This document shows, piece by piece, positions 4,839-6,072 of a stretch of DNA of 6,072 bases (its first letter is position 1; every line of letters begins with the position of its first letter). Under the pieces are notes generated by a model. It was not told where the DNA came from. It made no database searches and was given only the letters and a program-made list of their open reading frames with translations. The stretch covers positions 17,214 through 23,285 of the forward strand of contig JAHFIK010000013.1 of assembly GCA_023246415.1 (NCBI GenBank), given 5' to 3'. Origin of the DNA: Candidatus Uhrbacteria bacterium. Lineage in GTDB: Bacteria > Patescibacteriota > Patescibacteriia > 2-12-FULL-60-25. The position numbers and the translations under genes were made by a program.

Positions 4839-6072
4839 AATAGAGCCGTGTTCCGGTCATCTCTGGCGCAATTGGAAGTCCGGCCAACGAACAGATGGTT
4901 GGCGCCACATCCGAAAGCAACCCAACTGGCTGAAGGAATGAGAGATCGCCGCTCTCAACCATTGGGTTTCCGCGTCCCTTTAAGGTATTTCCGATAATCA
5001 TGAATGGGACCGGGCTGAAGTTATGCTCTTTGTCCGGCTCTTTCGTGACAGGATTGATCAACACCTCTGCGTTACCGTGATCGCCGACGATAAAGACCAT
5101 CCCGCCTTTCGTGACGGCCGCTGAGACGACGCGAGATAAACAGGCATCTGCCGCCTCTACCGCTTTAATACAGGCTTGCAGGTTCCCGGTATGACCCACC
5201 ATATCCGGATTCGCAAAGTTGATTGCGATAAAGTCATGCATCCCGCTCTCAATGGCATCAACGACCTTCTGCGTGACTTCAAACGCGGACATTTCCGGCC
5301 GTTCGTCGTAGGACATGACATTCGGGGAGGGGATAAGAATCCGGTCTTCGCCCGGGAATGCTTTCTCCTGCATCCCGTTCAAAAAGAAGGTGACGTGCGC
5401 GTATTTTTCCGTCTCTGCGATATGGAGTTGCTTCAATCCCGCGTCGCTTACGATCTTCGCGATCGGATTTGCCATCACCTCAGGAGGAAAAACGACATCA
5501 ACCGGCATTCCTTTTTTATATTCAGTGAATGTCGTGACGAGAAGATTGGTAAACGGTTTTCGTTCAAACTCTTTAAATTCCGGCTCTACCAACGCTTCCG
5601 TTAATTCTCGGCCGCGATCTGCGCGGAAGTTGAAATAGAGAACAGCATCGCCATCATCAACCGTTGCAATTGGGGATCCATCCTTCTTCGTACAGACGAA
5701 CGGGAGAACCTGCTCATCATACACTTTGGCGGCATAGGACTCTTGAATCGCTTTCATTGGATCCGTTGTCATTTTTTCCGACTTCCCAAACACGATGGCG
5801 TCATACGCTTTCTTCACCCGATCCCAATTCAAGTTTCGATCCATGCCATAAAATCGACCGCCGACGGTTGCGATACGTGTCGCGTCTTTGGTGAGCCCGA
5901 TCAAATCCTTCAAAAACACGGTTCCAACGTCTTTTGCTGTATCGCGTCCGTCGAGGAATGCATGAATATATGTTCTCGGAAGAATCTTTTCTTTTCTGGC
6001 GAATTCGATGATCGCAGCCAAATGTTTTTCAGAACTGTGCACGCCGCCGTTTCCGATCAGGCCAACGAGATG
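4837..6072 (-). CDS. gpmI: 2,3-bisphosphoglycerate-independent phosphoglycerate mutase, C-terminal 411 residues, cut by right edge
   Basis: Interconverts 3- and 2-phosphoglycerate in glycolysis/gluconeogenesis in the cytoplasm using two metal ions (usually Mn2+). About 100-120 N-terminal residues, including the catalytic Ser and the first metal-binding Asp, lie beyond base 6072. In the visible part, numbered from the edge, the known active-site positions are all present: GGVHSS with His12, DGRDT (41-45), GRFYGMDR with Arg73 and Arg79, FNFRADR with Arg150 and Arg153, EKYAHVTFF with Lys223, NPDMVGHTG with Asp290 and His294, GDHGNAE with Asp331-His332, and His350 in the HNFSPVPF stretch. The end PEMTGTRLY fits the family's usual C-terminus. 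A GTG at 6042 opens a shorter frame, but the upstream HLVGLIGNGG is clear family sequence, so it is not the start. The usual 'LLSDGG' reads LIGNGG here. It is followed by lgt after 3 nt. Confidence 0.97.
   Translation of the reverse strand, partial: HLVGLIGNGGVHSSEKHLAAIIEFARKEKILPRTYIHAFLDGRDTAKDVGTVFLKDLIGLTKDATRIATVGGRFYGMDRNLNWDRVKKAYDAIVFGKSEKMTTDPMKAIQESYAAKVYDEQVLPFVCTKKDGSPIATVDDGDAVLYFNFRADRGRELTEALVEPEFKEFERKPFTNLLVTTFTEYKKGMPVDVVFPPEVMANPIAKIVSDAGLKQLHIAETEKYAHVTFFLNGMQEKAFPGEDRILIPSPNVMSYDERPEMSAFEVTQKVVDAIESGMHDFIAINFANPDMVGHTGNLQACIKAVEAADACLSRVVSAAVTKGGMVFIVGDHGNAEVLINPVTKEPDKEHNFSPVPFMIIGNTLKGRGNPMVESGDLSFLQPVGLLSDVAPTICSLAGLPIAPEMTGTRLY

Noticed and set aside
5176..5604. Open frame of 142 codons on the plus strand
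   Set aside because: It is antisense to gpmI, whose active-site motifs are intact across this stretch.
1..6072. tRNA, rRNA or transposase genes
   Set aside because: No cloverleaf with a TTCGAATC-like arm, rRNA signature or transposase motif was seen on either strand by eye.

Overview
The window reads as ordinary bacterial chromosome using the standard code: TGA is used as a stop, for example at the end of the PadR gene. Genes are tightly packed, many have weak or absent Shine-Dalgarno sequences, and the intergenic gaps carry short palindromes and degenerate 7-nt repeats. The gene set (Lgt, cofactor-independent phosphoglycerate mutase, a small RRM RNA-binding protein, DUF2178 plus XRE, PspC plus PadR, a membrane-anchored GH3 enzyme) resembles a Patescibacteria/CPR-type genome or another uncultured lineage. 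That assignment rests on overall impression and recalled family resemblance, not on a marker gene.

Layout, left to right. (1) 1-952, minus strand: the 5' end of a membrane-anchored glycoside hydrolase family 3 protein that runs off the left edge, preceded by a 210-residue anchored secreted protein of uncertain function. (2) 995-1032: a strong intrinsic terminator closing the operon to its right. (3) 1054-2422, minus: a padR regulator overlapping or abutting a PspC-domain membrane protein. (4) 2423-2541: a compact divergent control region with back-to-back promoters whose -35 boxes form an inverted repeat, a perfect 9-bp dyad over the padR -10 box, and an ATGTTA/TAACAT dyad over the rightward -10 region. 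(5) 2542-3297, plus: a DUF2178-like five-pass membrane protein and a 66-residue XRE repressor with a strong ribosome binding site. (6) 3294-3370: a 29-nt GC-rich palindrome overlapping the XRE stop codon, then a 45-nt perfect palindrome that works as a bidirectional terminator between convergent genes. (7) 3376-3849, minus: an RRM RNA-binding protein with a clear promoter and a roughly 130-nt leader holding three hairpins. (8) 3862-3897: a REP-like hairpin. (9) 3907-6072, minus: lgt, and upstream of it gpmI running off the right edge, joined by an inverted 7-nt-type repeat array that contains the gpmI stop codon and the only canonical start codons available to lgt.

The most system-like part is 1054-3297: two divergent modules, each pairing a membrane protein with a small DNA-binding regulator, controlled from one symmetric 119-bp region. 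This suggests a cell-envelope sensing or stress circuit. gpmI is central glycolysis and lgt is lipoprotein maturation. The left-hand anchored proteins suggest extracytoplasmic work on glycans.
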